A stretch of DNA of 64,000 nt from Mytilus trossulus (lineage: Eukaryota; Mollusca; Bivalvia; Mytilida; Mytilidae), in the NCBI RefSeq assembly GCF_036588685.1, contig NC_086374.1, forward strand, positions 23,552,886 through 23,616,885, given 5' to 3'. Every line of letters begins with the position of its first letter. The first letter of the stretch is position 1. The translations under genes and the position numbers were made by a program. A model generated the notes under the pieces. The model was not told the origin of the DNA. It made no database searches and saw nothing but the letters and a program-made list of their open reading frames with translations. Positions 11,301-22,312 of the stretch are shown piece by piece.

Positions 11301-14300
11301 CTTATGCATTTGATGAGATTGAAATAGTTGAAATATTTCGTATAAACATTTTATTGGTGACCTTCTGCTGTTGTCTGTTCTATGTCCGGTATGTTGTCTC
11401 TTTAACACATTCCCCATTTCCATTTCTCAATTTTATTCTCATTTGAGAAGCTCGCAAATGCTATCCTCTTTCCCACCATAAAAAAAAAAAGAACACAAGA
11501 TAATTCGCTTTTTACTTAGTTTAAACATATTTATTTATTGTGGAATGGGAAACAAGTTTTGCAACTTATATTACTAGTTATCCCTTTCCAATTTGCGGGT
11601 GCGATTGCTGCCTTGTAGTGGCATTAGCCTCAGTACTCTTGTTCGAAATCTACAAGGATGTCTTTAACGTGCAAGAGATATGGCTCTCTCTTAACACGGG
11701 TCAGCCATTTATCGTCCCCTTCTGACGGACTATCATCGTTTCCTCAAGATCTTACTCGCAAATCAGTCACTGAAATTTTCATCCCAGATGGGAATCGAAC
11801 CAGGAACATTTGTGTTAGTAGTCCGATGCATTAACTACTAACACAACGATTCCTGTAACAACTTTCAGGAGGTTATACTTCTGCAAAACAACTTATATCA
11901 ATAATTCATTGAATAAGTTACTTCAAAAGCTTAGGTGAGTCGAAATCTAAAATATATGAAAACGATTTTTTTCCAGTTATTTTTAGATTACATAAAAAAT
12001 GTTGAAAAGTGCAATTCACTCTCCTAGTTTCTTATTAAGATGATATCGTATGTATTATAGATACCATGCTTTACCTAACGAATTTTTAAACAAACTCGTG
12101 GCTGATATATTGAATAGCGGATGCGATGCGATGCATTTCTATCAATTATTTCAGTTATGCTTATTCATTGCTGATCTTTCGAGACAGCTACAGTGTCAGA
12201 AGAACTGTGACAAATATAACAAAAAATGTAAATGGAAACATTGCCATTCTTTCGTATAATTTATTACACAAGAGTCAATGTATGGAAACATCTTCTAATT
12301 AAGAATCGTACAGTCAACTCCAATGCAATACAGACGTTTTCTTTATTTTGTCTAACCATAAAAAAACCAGCAGCTTATATCTTCTGGCAAAACCAAAAAC
12401 TCCTTTACTATACAGAAACATTTAAGAGATGCGCTCATTAACGATTTGCAACTTAACATCAATTCTCTGTAATAATGGACCAAATATGAAATTTTTTGGC
12501 CAGATTATTTTTTTCCGATTACTTTTTTTTAAGTTGAAACTAACAGTCAAATTAAAACAAAATCAATAAAAAAAATCTGAATAGTCATGTTGCCATGGAA
12601 ACCACGTGACATCGTATGCATATATTAGTATAGCAAGGAGAAATGGCTAACACTGTATTTTATGGTAAAAATGAGATAAAGCATATCATTTTTTGTTATT
12701 TTCATGAGTATAAGAGAATATTTCAATCATTTAAACTGCTAACTGACAAATTTTTGGAATAAAAAAAGTTTTTTGGTACATAAGGTGGTCCACTTAACAC
12801 AAAAATCAGCATGATTTTTGCCGATTTTTTGTCATTTTTTACATCTGATTTTTTTTCGAAAACGCAGAAATCCTCACATAAAAGACTATAAAATCTAAAA
12901 TTATTAATGTTTTGTCAACATAATGGTGAAAAAAATTCTTGGGTAAAAGTTGCAGAAAGTTGCCAATAGAGGAATATAAGTCATTGTAATTTATCCTGAA
13001 ATCCCCCCTTTTTTAGGTTCTATTTTTAAATTAATATTTCATATGAATATTTTCATGATAAAATAGTCCTTTCTTATGAAAACAACTATTTTCAGATGTA
13101 TGGAGGGTAATAAGATCAGACTAAATATTCCAGCAATTAAAATTTTCATGCTCAAACTAATCTGGATGTAGTTTCGAAAAATGAGTTATTTCCTTTATTT
13201 GAAAAATTTAGTTCAAGAGATAGAAAAACAAAAATGTGTCCATAGTACACGGATGTCCCACTCGCACTATCATTTTCTGTGTTCAGTGGACCATGAAAAT
13301 TGGGTCAGAAATTTAATTTGGAATTAAAATTAGAAAAATCATATATCATAGGGAACATGTGTACTAAGAAACAAGTTGATGTAACTTTAACTTCATCAAA
13401 AACTTCCTTGACCAAAAACTGTAACCTGTATTCCACTATCATTTTCTATGTTCAGTGGACCATGAAATTGGGACCAAAACTATAATTTGGCAGTAAAATT
13501 GGAAAGATCATATCATGGGGAACATGTGTACTAAGTTTCAAATTGATTGGAAGTATTCAACAGATAGTGACATACTGAATTATGAAGGTTGCCTACAGGT
13601 CCATTTTAATACGACCGCTGGTCGTATATTGGAATGACGTTGGAGTTGTTGTCGTCAGGAGACAATTGTTTTTCGCACTATTACTTTAATATAAGTAGAT
13701 AAAAGGAAGGTTTGGATTGTGTTTAGGAGTTTTGGTCCCAACATTTTAGGAATTAAAGGGCCAAAAAGAGCCAAAATAAGCATTTTTCTTGATTTTCGCT
13801 CAATAACCTTAGTACAAGTAAACAGAAATCTGTGAAATTTTACCATAAGTTTATGACCACATACGGAAGGTTGGGATTGCTTTTTTGAGTTTTGGTCCCA
13901 ACAGTTAAGGAATAAGGGACCAAAAAAAGGTCCCAAATAAGCATTTTTCTTGGTTTCTGCTCAATAACTTTAGTATAAGTAAATAGAAATCTATGAAATG
14001 ATGTGGTTGATTTTTGGAGTTTAGGAATTAGGGACCAGAAGGTTTCAAAATTAAACTTTGTTTGATTTCATAAAAAAATGAATTATTGGGGTTCTTTGAT
14101 ATGCAAAATAAAACCGTGTATTTAGATTCTTAGTTTTTGGTCCTGCTTTCAAATTGGTCTACATTAAGGTCCAAAGGGTCCAAAATTAAACTTAGTTTGA
14201 TTTTAACAAAAAAATAATTCTTGGAGTTCTTTGATATGCTGAACCTAAACATGTACTTAGATTTTTGATTATGAGCCCAGTTTTGAATATAAAGTTTTGA

Positions 14301-17300
14301 AATTGGTCCAAATCGGGGTCCAAAATTAAACTTTGTTTGATTTCAACAAAAGTGGAATGTTTGGGGTTCTTCAATATGTTGAATCTAGCCATGTATTTAG
14401 ATTTTTGATATTTTAGGGCTGGTTATCAAATTGGTCCACATTGAGGTCTAAAGGGTCTAAAATTAAACATTATTTGATTTCATCAAAATATGAATTCTCG
14501 GGTTCCATGATTTGCTGAATCTAACCATGTATTTAAATTTTGGAAAGTTGACCATAATCATGATAATAAATAATAAATGTACAATTAAAAAAATTTAAGT
14601 TTAAATTCTTAGATCACGATCATTCTGTATCAGACATCTATGCTGTGTCAACTATTTAATCAAAATCCAAATGCAGGGCTGTTTCAAGATTAAATGTTGT
14701 ATCCATACTTGCCCCAACTGTTCAGGGTTAGACCTCTGCGGTCGTATAAAGCTGCGCCTTGTGGAGCATCTGGTTAAAAACATTTCCGGACATAATTTGT
14801 GACATTAATTACATTGAAATATCAAATTGAAACTCTGAGTATTAAAAACTTTCAACTATGAAACACAGGGTACACGTTAGACAGAAATTGATCAATAAAT
14901 TGTGTAACCGTCATCTGAAACATATTCAAAGCCTAATAGAGCTCAGAAAAAGAAAAATCACTTGTGAATATAAAAAAAAGATGTGGTGTGATTGCCAATG
15001 AGACAACTACCCACAAAAATACCAAAATGACACAAATATATGAAGTTCCCGATTCCTATTAAGTCAGGAAAATAAATATCTAAGCAAGAAAAAGGGAAAT
15101 ACTATAAGAAATTTCCAATGGTTAGGCTTCTTTTGTAAAATTGTGTTCTAAAATTCAACAATGGGCTATCTTATTTTATTTTTCTAAACGGGTAGAATAT
15201 TCAAGCCTGAATGTTATTCAATTAACCCTGTTGATCTAATTTTTTCACATTTCATATGAATTGTATCAATTTTCAAAGAATTGGATTGGGATTGGAATAA
15301 TTTTCAAAAGAAGTATTTTGCTCTTTGAAAGATTGGATGACAATAATTTGCTCAAGAAGAAAGAAAATGTTCATCTGCCTATGAGTTAAGTCTGACATAT
15401 ATGTCACTTTGATAAAAGTATTTGCATAAATATAAACCAATGTCCTAATTTTGACCAAAGCACTGCATTGCCGTCTCATTTTTTCCTATTCTTGTTTATA
15501 AAATATATTGTTTAAAAACATTTTTATAACTGTATCATGTGTATGATACACATATTGATGTGATACCGTCAAAACAAAATGTTTTATAGTTCAAACAATT
15601 TAAAGTAAACACATATATTAAAAATAACTTGAATACATGCGGATCTAGTCATGTTGGGCCAAAGACAATAAGTATCTATAAAAGGCAATTAGCAATTGTC
15701 TATATTTATAACAACAAAAAAAACACTTAAAAGAAAATATCAAAACCTTTTTTCTTTTAAAAATAATTGAAGTATGAATACGAAAGAACAACAGTAGCAC
15801 TGCCACTGATACTTAATAAAATTAGCATCTGCCTAAAGTACTCTTCATTCCAAAATTACAGTTTTTCAACAAAGATGTAGTATTTTGTCCATTAACCTTT
15901 ACTTTAAATTGAATTGAAAAAAAAATACCAAGTTATATGTTCAGTTTTGATTCAAAAGAGTTTTTCCTTATAATAACTCAAGGTCTACCCTGTAAAATAA
16001 ATTGATTCTGAAAATCCCCAATTTTTAAACATAAAACCAAAATTTTCCATAAATATAATGAATCTAGTAATTAATGAACCCTTTTTGTTTGTCTCTGTAT
16101 TTAAAGAAAATCATTTGAAGCATCCATCTTAAAATATTTTGATTTTAGTGCCTCTCTATTTCTATTTTTTTTTGTGAAAAAAAAAAATAAAAAAATTGTG
16201 TCACTTTCTCAACCCCCGTCCCCATCTCTTTTTTTTTAAAGGTTTGCATTAAGTTTTTTTTATTGTCAACCATAGGTCAGTCATCTGAACAAACATATTC
16301 AACAAACATCAACGTCAATATGTTAGTTGGTTTATATGGTGGAAATTGATAAATGATAAATGATAAATGAAAAAAAAATAAGAAATAAAAAATTGGAAAA
16401 TAAAACATGAAGAAAATCGTTAATGAAATAATAAAAAGAAAAATAATGTAAAAATAGATAATACGAATAATATATTTGTAAACGATTAAGGTCAAGAAAC
16501 AGTAAATTGGCTATGTCGCAGATTTTGCTAAAAATTTGCATGCAACCTTGGCTCGTTGAACTACAACTGAAAATCGAAAAATAATACATTTATCTCTTTT
16601 ATTATCTGAAAAATTGCAGATTGATTTCTTTTAATTTGGGTGAATATTTGTATAGTAAGCACATTAAATCGCCGAAAAACCTTTTAAAATTTGTCTTAAA
16701 ATCGCCAAATCTTTAATTCCACTCCATAGATTTTTCTTAAAAAACTATATATTGTTGACACATAAATTTCTGTTTTAATGATATAAAATTGGCCTAACAT
16801 GAACAGTTTACACCATTATATGATCTAATGTGAATTATCCGCCATCGATTCAAAATATGTTTACCCAGAGATATTTTTTCATTAATGATTAGCTAAATAC
16901 CTTATCTTTAAGGGCAGTGTGTCACTTTTTGGCTATATTTCTGCAAAAAAAATATTTTAGGGACCAAATTTGGTCGAATTTGACTTTTTTTGCTTAAAAT
17001 CCACAGTACCCAAAATAGCTATTAGCTCTGATATTCTATTATGTATTTCACCATATATGATTTACTTTAATGAATATATTTTTAAAAAGCATATTCTGTT
17101 GTTCATTTAATGATAAACTATTTAAAGCTATCTACCATAATGAATGAGCTGTTCATAATTGAAATTTGGTCATTTTGAGGTAAAGTTTTGCTTGGTTGCT
17201 AAGGTCATCTATGTTCCTTAGCAACCGACAGGAAGGACTGGGATGATTAAGATTTTAAGCTGATTTTTATGAATAATGCAACTAACTTTGATGTTAGAGG

Positions 17301-19642
17301 TAGTTTTTCTACCAACTTATTATTTTTATGTGGCCAGTTGATGCATACAAAGAATTGATGTTAATACCTACTCACACAAGAAATATACAGGGAATGATAT
17401 GGTTATCTTGATAAATGAAAAAAAAATAAGAAATAAAAAATTGGAAAATAAAACATGAAGAAAATCGTTAATGAAATAATAAAAAGAAAAATAATGTAAA
17501 AATAGATAATACGAATAATATATTTGTAAACGATTAAGGTCAAGAAACAGTAAATGGGCTATGTCGCAGATTTTGCTAAACATTTGCATACAACCTACTA
17601 CAACTGAAAATCGAAAAATAATACATTTATCTCTTTTATTATCTGAAAAATTGCAGATTGATTTCTTTTAATTTGGGTGAATATTTGTATAGTAAGCACA
17701 TTAAATCGCCGAAAAACCTTTTAAAATTTGTCTTAAAATCGCCAAATCTTTAATTCCACTCCATAGATTTTTCTTAAAAAACTATATATTGTTGACACAT
17801 AAATTTCTGTTTTAATGATATAAAATAATCATAGGGTCACCGACTTTGTTTTGTGTCTAATAATCAATTTGTTACCTTGTTGGTATTGAAAAACGTCAAA
17901 AATCAACGTTTTACGGCCTGCAACCCGATAACGTTACGATTATTTCGACGTTTTGTTGGATTTTTTCACAAAGAACGCAACTTTAAATGAAGTATACCGT
18001 ACAAACGAAGTCGGTGACCCTATCTTTCTTTTGCATCATAATATCGAAAATTTATGTATCATTAACATATAGTTTTTTAAGAAAAATCTATGGAGTAGAA
18101 TTAGCGATTTGGCGATTTAAAGACAAATTTTAGAAGGGTTTTTGCCGATTTTATGTGCTTTCTATACAAATGTTCATCCATTTTGTAAGAATTCAATCAA
18201 TAATATTTCAAATGATAATTGAGAGAAATGCAATATTTTTTCGATTTCAGTTGAAGTTCATCGAGCCAGAGTTGTGTGCCAAATTTTACTGAAATCTGGA
18301 GTATATCGCCCATTTACTGTAACTTGACCTTAATAAAAAAATTAATAAAACTGCGAAAATTGATAAATGCTTATTTTGATAAAAGTTATTAGATTCGGAA
18401 ATATTTACCATGCTTGCGACGGATGCAAGTTGGTGATTTTCTGTATTCGAGCTCGGGACTCATTTTCATGACATAAAAAAAGATGTATGAAATAATAGTG
18501 TTTAAAAATTGTTTAAATTATGTGTTTATTCCTGTATTTTGACATATCATTACAATATGAAAAGGAAAAAAACCCAACGCCAAATGAATGTACTCATGAC
18601 ATAATATTTTAAGAAAGTAAAAACGAAGCGCTTGCATTGCTGTTCTTCATCGTGACAGATATTTGAACTTGAAAAAAAATCACAACTTACTGTTCGTTAT
18701 TGGTCAACTTATTAACCCTAACTAAAATACTAATTTCCGAGGAAAATTCCAAACGGAAAGTCCCTAATCAAATGTGTATTAACTATATCATCACGAAGGA
18801 AGGAGAAGGATCTATCGTAACTTCCGAAGAACACGATATATTCTTCCAAAAAATGATAGAGTTCGAGTTTCAGTATTTTGATTGTTTTTGTGAACTTGAT
18901 TGTCTTTTCTATGTCTTTCTTTTTTTTTGGCAATGAAGTTGTCAGTTATTTAACGTCTCCTTTGTATCTGCCATAAAAACCAGGTTCAATTCACAATTAT
19001 CTACATTTGAAAATGCCTGTACCAGGTCAGGAATATGACAGTTGTTGTCCATTCGTTTGATGTGTTTTATAATTTGATTATGCCATTTGATTAGGGACTT
19101 TCCGTTTGGAATTTTCCTCGGAAATTAGTATTTTAGGTGATTTTACTTTCCACTCTTTTTTTTATATCTTCGAATACATCTTATTCGGTAAAATATTCAA
19201 TACATCTACAATTAGTATGTAAAAAAATGTGTGAAACTTATGTGTCTTTGATAGAAGGGTTATGCTAAATCATGAAAACATTTTATTTCAAGAAAACAAA
19301 TCCATTACTTCGATCTTTAGAAGTTGTATGAAAATGTATGGAGAAGGAGGATGTGATGCAGATTCAAAACAAATTGTTTGTCATCAGACGTGCCAAGAAG
19401 ATTATTGCAATAGTAAAACAAATCTTTTGTCAAATACAGGTGACAAGCCGGATAAATCAGGTACTTTAAAATTGCCAACTATGGGATACCTTGCATATAT
19501 AAAGGTCATAATATGTTCTGGGAAATTTCTTCCGAAAAATAAACCTCATAGAACAGTGTATCGACTGCTTATAAAAACAAGAGGATGTGGTATAATTTCC
19601 AATCAGATAACTCACCACCAGAGACCAATGACGTTAAAATAA
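8278..19642 (+). CDS. Ly6/uPAR three-finger protein gene B (three exons, span)
   Basis: The exons are 8278-8341, 11017-11157 and 19293-19642. Both introns are phase 1 with GT donors and AG acceptors, and the join gives a continuous protein of about 184 residues: an N-terminal signal peptide, a ten-cysteine three-finger domain opening with CYEC and closing with EDYCN, then a C-terminal extension. Such proteins act outside the cell, usually tethered by GPI. Here the hydrophobic GPI tail of the paralog (gene C) is missing and is replaced by a charged, non-hydrophobic tail of about 60 residues, so the product may be secreted or the copy may be decaying. A possible donor (CAG/GTACTT at about 19460) could instead lead to an unseen exon. 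Intron 2 is about 8.1 kb and full of repeats. Joining exon 3 to this gene is an inference from order and phase. Confidence 0.65.
8342..11016. other. Gene B intron 1
   Basis: About 2.7 kb. It holds a Penelope-like 3' fragment (9338-10320) and, at about 10430-10660, a copy of the repeat with the TATGTTCAGTGGGTCGTGAA core that recurs at 13235-13570. Nothing else recognisable. Confidence 0.5.
9338..10320 (+). mobile_element. Penelope-like element, 3' end fragment
   Basis: It starts at the coding end (TTGTTGATAAATATAACGTA, matching 6185-6240), continues through ACATCCCGTCAATGTGTT and CGCATCGTTGTAAATACAA, and ends with GACAGTTGTTGTCCATTCG and TTTTTGTGATTTATTTTT. A displaced piece of the coding region (CTGTATACCACAATTCCCCA, near 9830) shows it is rearranged. 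Confidence 0.75.
11017..11157 (+). CDS. Gene B exon 2: first half of three-finger domain
   Basis: Acceptor AG at 11015-11016 and donor A/GTAAGT at 11158. The exon is 141 bp, identical in length to gene C exon 2, and encodes SATSHYCYECSHS, ESCINAT and KKCSYGNCYTN, ending VYDK. Five cysteines in the Ly6 pattern are present. A different frame is open over 10753-11061 but carries no motif. Confidence 0.85.
11565..11858 (-). mobile_element. tRNA-derived SINE
   Basis: On the minus strand the head (from about 11858) reads like a tRNA: TTAGTAGTTAATGCATCGG as a weak A box region, then an anticodon-stem-like GGACTACTAACAC and a perfect B box, GGTTCGATTCC, at about 11790-11800. A non-tRNA body follows (GATGAAAATTTCAGTGACTG ... 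GGGTGCGATTGCTGCC complement) to about 11565. A B box followed by a long unrelated body is typical of SINEs and not of a functional tRNA gene. Confidence 0.7.
13235..13570 (+). repeat. Two tandem copies of a 170-bp dispersed repeat
   Basis: GTTCAGTGGACCATGAAA occurs at 13281 and 13450, each followed by AAAATTGG/AGAAA... GATCATAT and GGGAACATGTGTACTAAG. A further diverged copy lies at about 10480-10600. Confidence 0.8.
13600..14770 (+). repeat. Dispersed element with internal ~137-bp monomers
   Basis: It is bounded on the left by TACGACCGCTGGTCGTAT (13610) and on the right by CTCTGCGGTCGTATAAAGCT (about 14735). Two diverged copies of a TTTTGGTCCCAACA...AATAAGCATTTTTCTTG unit (13725-13990) are followed by four monomers of about 137 bp (14040-14560), each carrying CAAAATTAAAC, TTGATTT, GGGTTCTTTGATATG-like and TAGATTTTTGAT segments. 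The minus-strand ORFs here (13655-13936, 14192-14392) are by-products. Confidence 0.75.
14977..15085 (+). repeat. Dispersed repeat fragment (GATGTGGTGTGATTGCCAATG family)
   Basis: It matches the start of the longer copy at 31578-31850: a GATGTGGTRTGATTGCCAAT start, GAGACAACTA, then CCACAAAA and CCAAAATGA. Confidence 0.7.
16365..17826. repeat. Direct duplication of ~420 bp, offset 1048 bp
   Basis: 16365-16795 and 17413-17826 are nearly identical; the second lacks a 13-base piece around TTGGCTCGTTGAA present at 16549-16561. The copied segment starts in an A-rich stretch upstream of the TTAA end of the foldback element at 17533-18334, so this is a duplication of sequence plus element arm and not two separate insertions. 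About 600 bp of unrelated sequence (16800-17400) lies between. Confidence 0.85.
17533..18334. mobile_element. TTAA-bounded foldback element with long arms
   Basis: The left arm (17534-17826) begins TTAAGGTCAAGAAACAGTAA. The right arm (18060-18333) is its diverged reverse complement, ending TTACTGTAACTTGACCTTAA. The central ~235 bp is itself bounded by inverted GGGTCACCGAC (17835) and GTCGGTGACCC (18009). No coding capacity. The TTAA ends suggest a piggyBac-type non-autonomous element, perhaps one nested in another. Confidence 0.75.
18720..19135. mobile_element. Two Penelope 3' ends in inverted orientation
   Basis: The segment at about 18724-18775 is a perfect reverse complement, over about 52 bases, of the segment at about 19081-19132 (core GGGACTTTCCGTTTGGAATT, then TTCCTCGGAAATTAGTATTT). 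The right arm continues a normal Penelope 3' end (18980-19135: ACCAGGTTCAATTC, GAATATGACAGTTGTTGTCC). Confidence 0.8.
19293..19642 (+). CDS. Gene B exon 3: second half of three-finger domain, tail altered
   Basis: The AG acceptor is at 19291-19292. It encodes NKSITSIFRSC, GGCDADSKQIVC, HQTCQEDYCNS and KTNLL, which aligns closely with gene C exon 3. After SNTGDK the two diverge. Gene C goes on into a hydrophobic GPI tail and stop, while gene B jumps to sequence that lies in the 3' flank of gene C (LKLPTMGY is encoded by the counterpart of 23400-23422). The open frame then continues to a stop at 19640-19642. Confidence 0.75.
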
Positions 19643-20282
19643 GCAACTTTATGTCACCTCAAGACCTTTAACAATAGATAAATACCGTAACCCATGGAAT
19701 TCATTAAAAGTCCCAAAATAAAAATTGTAAACAATTCAAACGAGAATACCGATGCCTTGATTCATGTACAAATTCATAAACGAAAAACAACAAATATGAT
19801 ATTAAAAAAAAATGACAACCACTGAAATACAGGCTACTTACTTTCCACAGGAACGCATAGAACTTGGCCATTTTTTTTAGTTTTCTTTGAAGTGATTTAT
19901 GAAGTTGTTTGTCTCTTCGTAGAATTCATGTTTTTTGCTATTGTGGTGTCGGTTTATTCGACTAATGAGTTTTGAATGTCCCCTTAGAATCGTACTCTAG
20001 CACTAGTTTGATGCTGTTGCTGATTGACAAGTAATCCCCGATGGTATCATCAGCTCAATACCTAATGTGCTAATTTCACGTATAATAAAATAAAAATATA
20101 TTTAGAAATTATGATTCTGTGACACTTCCTCGCAAAGTTGACCTAGATGGATTTGTCTATTCGTTTGAAGTTCTCTCTGCGTATTCAAATACTTATGCAT
20201 CAGAAGCTTTTAATTGTTTTGGGTTTTGGCATTACTTGGTGAAGGTGAGTTGAGTAGAGCGCACTGGTAGAACGAAATCTAT

Positions 20283-20500
20283 GATTAGATATAGGAAGAT
20301 GTAGTATGAGTGCCAATGAGACAACTCTCCATCCAAATAACAATTTATTAAAGTAAACCATTATAGGTCAAGGTACGGCCTTCAACACGGAGCATTGACT
20401 CACACCGAACAGCAAGTTATAAATTAAGGGCCCAAAATTAGTATTGTTATACCATTCAAACGGGAAAACCAACGGTCTAATCTAAATAAAAACGAGATAC
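20283..20500 (+). repeat. Dispersed repeat (GAGTGCCAATGAGACAACTC family), good copy
   Basis: It carries AGATATAGGAAGATGTAGTA, GAGTGCCAATGAGACAACTC, CCATTATAGGTCAAGGTACG, CCTTCAACACGGAGC and CAAACGGGAAAACCAACGG in order. Reverse copies with the same order are at 31085-31300, 45142-45347 and 63185-63305. Confidence 0.85.
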
Positions 20501-20894
20501 AAACGAGAAACGAGAAACACGTATGAACTACACAAAGAAACGAAAACTACTGTACATCAGATTACTGATGGAAACGTTTTTTTTTATTGGTGCCGAATAG
20601 TTTTCATAACAGATGTATAATAAACACAAGTGCCGGAGGCTCGAGGGCTGATATTGACCGAGGGCTGATAATAATCTGATATAAAAATAATGACATTTTA
20701 TGATCTTTTTATCATATGCTTCAACAATGGAGAAAAGGAACAGTTTGATATATTGATCCTTTTAAAATGGTTCCGTCTCAAGCAGAAGTTCAAAAATGGA
20801 AAAGTGTAAGGACGTCGGACGCCAAATTATGTAATACATGCGACATGAAATCTGTATATCATATTCATGCCTCAAATGAGGAGAAAAACAAAGT

Positions 20895-20986
20895 TATACT
20901 TTATTCTAATACTTCCGACAAAAAACCCCATAATGAACACTTCTTTATTCTAATACTTCTGACAAAAAAAACCCAACATAATGAAC
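20895..20986 (+). repeat. Short tandem duplication (~42 bp x2)
   Basis: The segment with TTATTCTAATACTTCCGAC and ATAATGAACACTT is repeated at once with small changes (CTTCTGAC, extra A residues). Confidence 0.8.
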
Positions 20987-21109
20987 ACTATTAACATTTG
21001 TAAAGTAACATCCTAAATTATGCTTGAAACTTTGAAAAATGATTTTATTATATCATTTTTTTAAGCATTTTACATGACATATTTTCCTATTTCTTATAAA
21101 AAGTAAAAT

Positions 21110-21395
21110 CTCAAAAATACTGAACTCAGAGAAGAATCCAATCGGAACGTCCATAATCACATGGCAAAATCAAATGACAACACCAACACATAAAAAACGA
21201 ATGGACAAGAACTGTCACATTCCTGACTTGGTACAGGCATTTTCAAATGTGGAAAATGGTGAATTAAACCTGGTTTTAAAGCGCTAAACCTCTTATTTTT
21301 ATGACAGTCTCATCAAATTCCGTTATATTTACAATGATGCGTGAACTAAACAGACATAAAAAATAAAACAGTCAAAATATAGGTACAGCAGTCAT
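21110..21395 (-). mobile_element. Penelope-like 3' end fragment, reversed
   Basis: The reverse complement reads in the order GCGACTGTCAT-like, GAGGTTTAGCGCTTTAAAAC, ATTTGAAAATGCCTGTACC, AAGTCAGGAATGTGACAGTT and TCTGAGTTCAGTATTTTTGA, the same order as at 10100-10320. Confidence 0.8.
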
Positions 21396-22171
21396 CATCG
21401 TGTAACAATTTTAAAAGGAGCAATAATAATTGTTTTTAACTCTTTGTTTTTCACTGAAAACTTACCATTGAGGATTTTTTTCCCGAATTTACCGAGAAAT
21501 ACCGGAATGCTATATGCGATGACGTTACGGAAAGGCATGTGATAATTGTTGGAGAAATGTGATAATTGTTTTCGTATTAACCCGCTGAACACATATTCAG
21601 TGAAAATGGAATTCACGTAAACTATTATTATACTGTAAACTTATTAGTTATTTACTATAGATATAGTATAAAAGAAGTTAGTCTATGTTGATCACTAGTA
21701 AATTAACATTGAGTGTGTGAACTTGATCCTCATTCGAGATCGACTAATTGACTAGGATTTCCCAGTTTTCGTGCCAAATATCGATGGTTTTCCAAGGAAT
21801 TCGGCGTGCTGTCGATGTGATTTAGTAAGATTTTTGAAAGTGGCAATACACATCAACAATCCATCAACCAATCAATCATTTGGTATTGTTTGTGTTGCTC
21901 AGACTGTAAATTGTTTCATCCAAATGGTAAATAAAATGGTGTATGTCTTTTCGTAGTATTTATTTTTAGCTTTGTATTGTCTATTTTTGTAGATCTTATA
22001 TTATTTTGATTGTCCCATTGATATCTCAAGTTTATTTTGGTGGGAACACGAGATTTACGATGATTCTATTTTGCAGGCACGAATGAAGACATGTCCAGTC
22101 TATGTTCAGAAGTATGAATATGAATATACATTATTTGCAATGATTCTAATATATATACTTCATTTATCCAG

Positions 22172-22312
22172 CTTCTGCTACCTGGAACTACTGTTACGAG
22201 TGCAGTCATTCTACAGATTCTCCCATGGAAAGTTGTATCAATTCGATTAATAAGAATTTTGCCAAGAATTGTTCGACTGGATTCTGCTACAGTAACATAG
22301 TGTATGATAAAA
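22172..22312 (+). CDS. Gene C exon 2
   Basis: Acceptor AG at 22170-22171 and donor A/GTGAGT at 22313; 141 bp. It encodes ATWNYCYECSHSTDSPMESC through VYDK and aligns without gaps with gene B exon 2. Confidence 0.85.

Larger units (their letters stand above)
11158..19292. other. Gene B intron 2, transposon-rich
   Basis: About 8.1 kb, against 0.8 kb in gene C. The stretch at about 11940-12100 is still alignable with gene C intron 2 near 22560-22690 (both contain a TTCACT...ATATC...GATACC series), which supports common origin. The rest is inserted: a SINE (11565-11858), tandem repeats (13235-14770), a direct duplication and foldback (16365-18334) and Penelope ends (18722-19135). No exon was seen between 11158 and 19292. 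Confidence 0.6.
19643..22171. other. Region between Ly6 genes B and C
   Basis: Repeat-derived for the most part: a possible Penelope fragment near 19905-20000, a dispersed repeat at 20283-20500, a short tandem duplication at 20895-20986 and a reversed Penelope 3' end at 21110-21395. The signal-peptide exon of gene C should be here or replaced; I found no ATG plus hydrophobic run ending in a phase-1 donor. Confidence 0.5.

Noticed and set aside
11780..11860. Possible functional tRNA gene (B box on the minus strand)
   Set aside because: The A box and acceptor stem are poor, and the sequence continues into a long SINE-like body.
20190..20260. Candidate signal-peptide exon for Ly6 gene C (ATG at about 20195, hydrophobic run, GTGAGT)
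   Set aside because: The frame reaches a stop before the good donor and gives the wrong intron phase for exon 2 (phase 1 needed).
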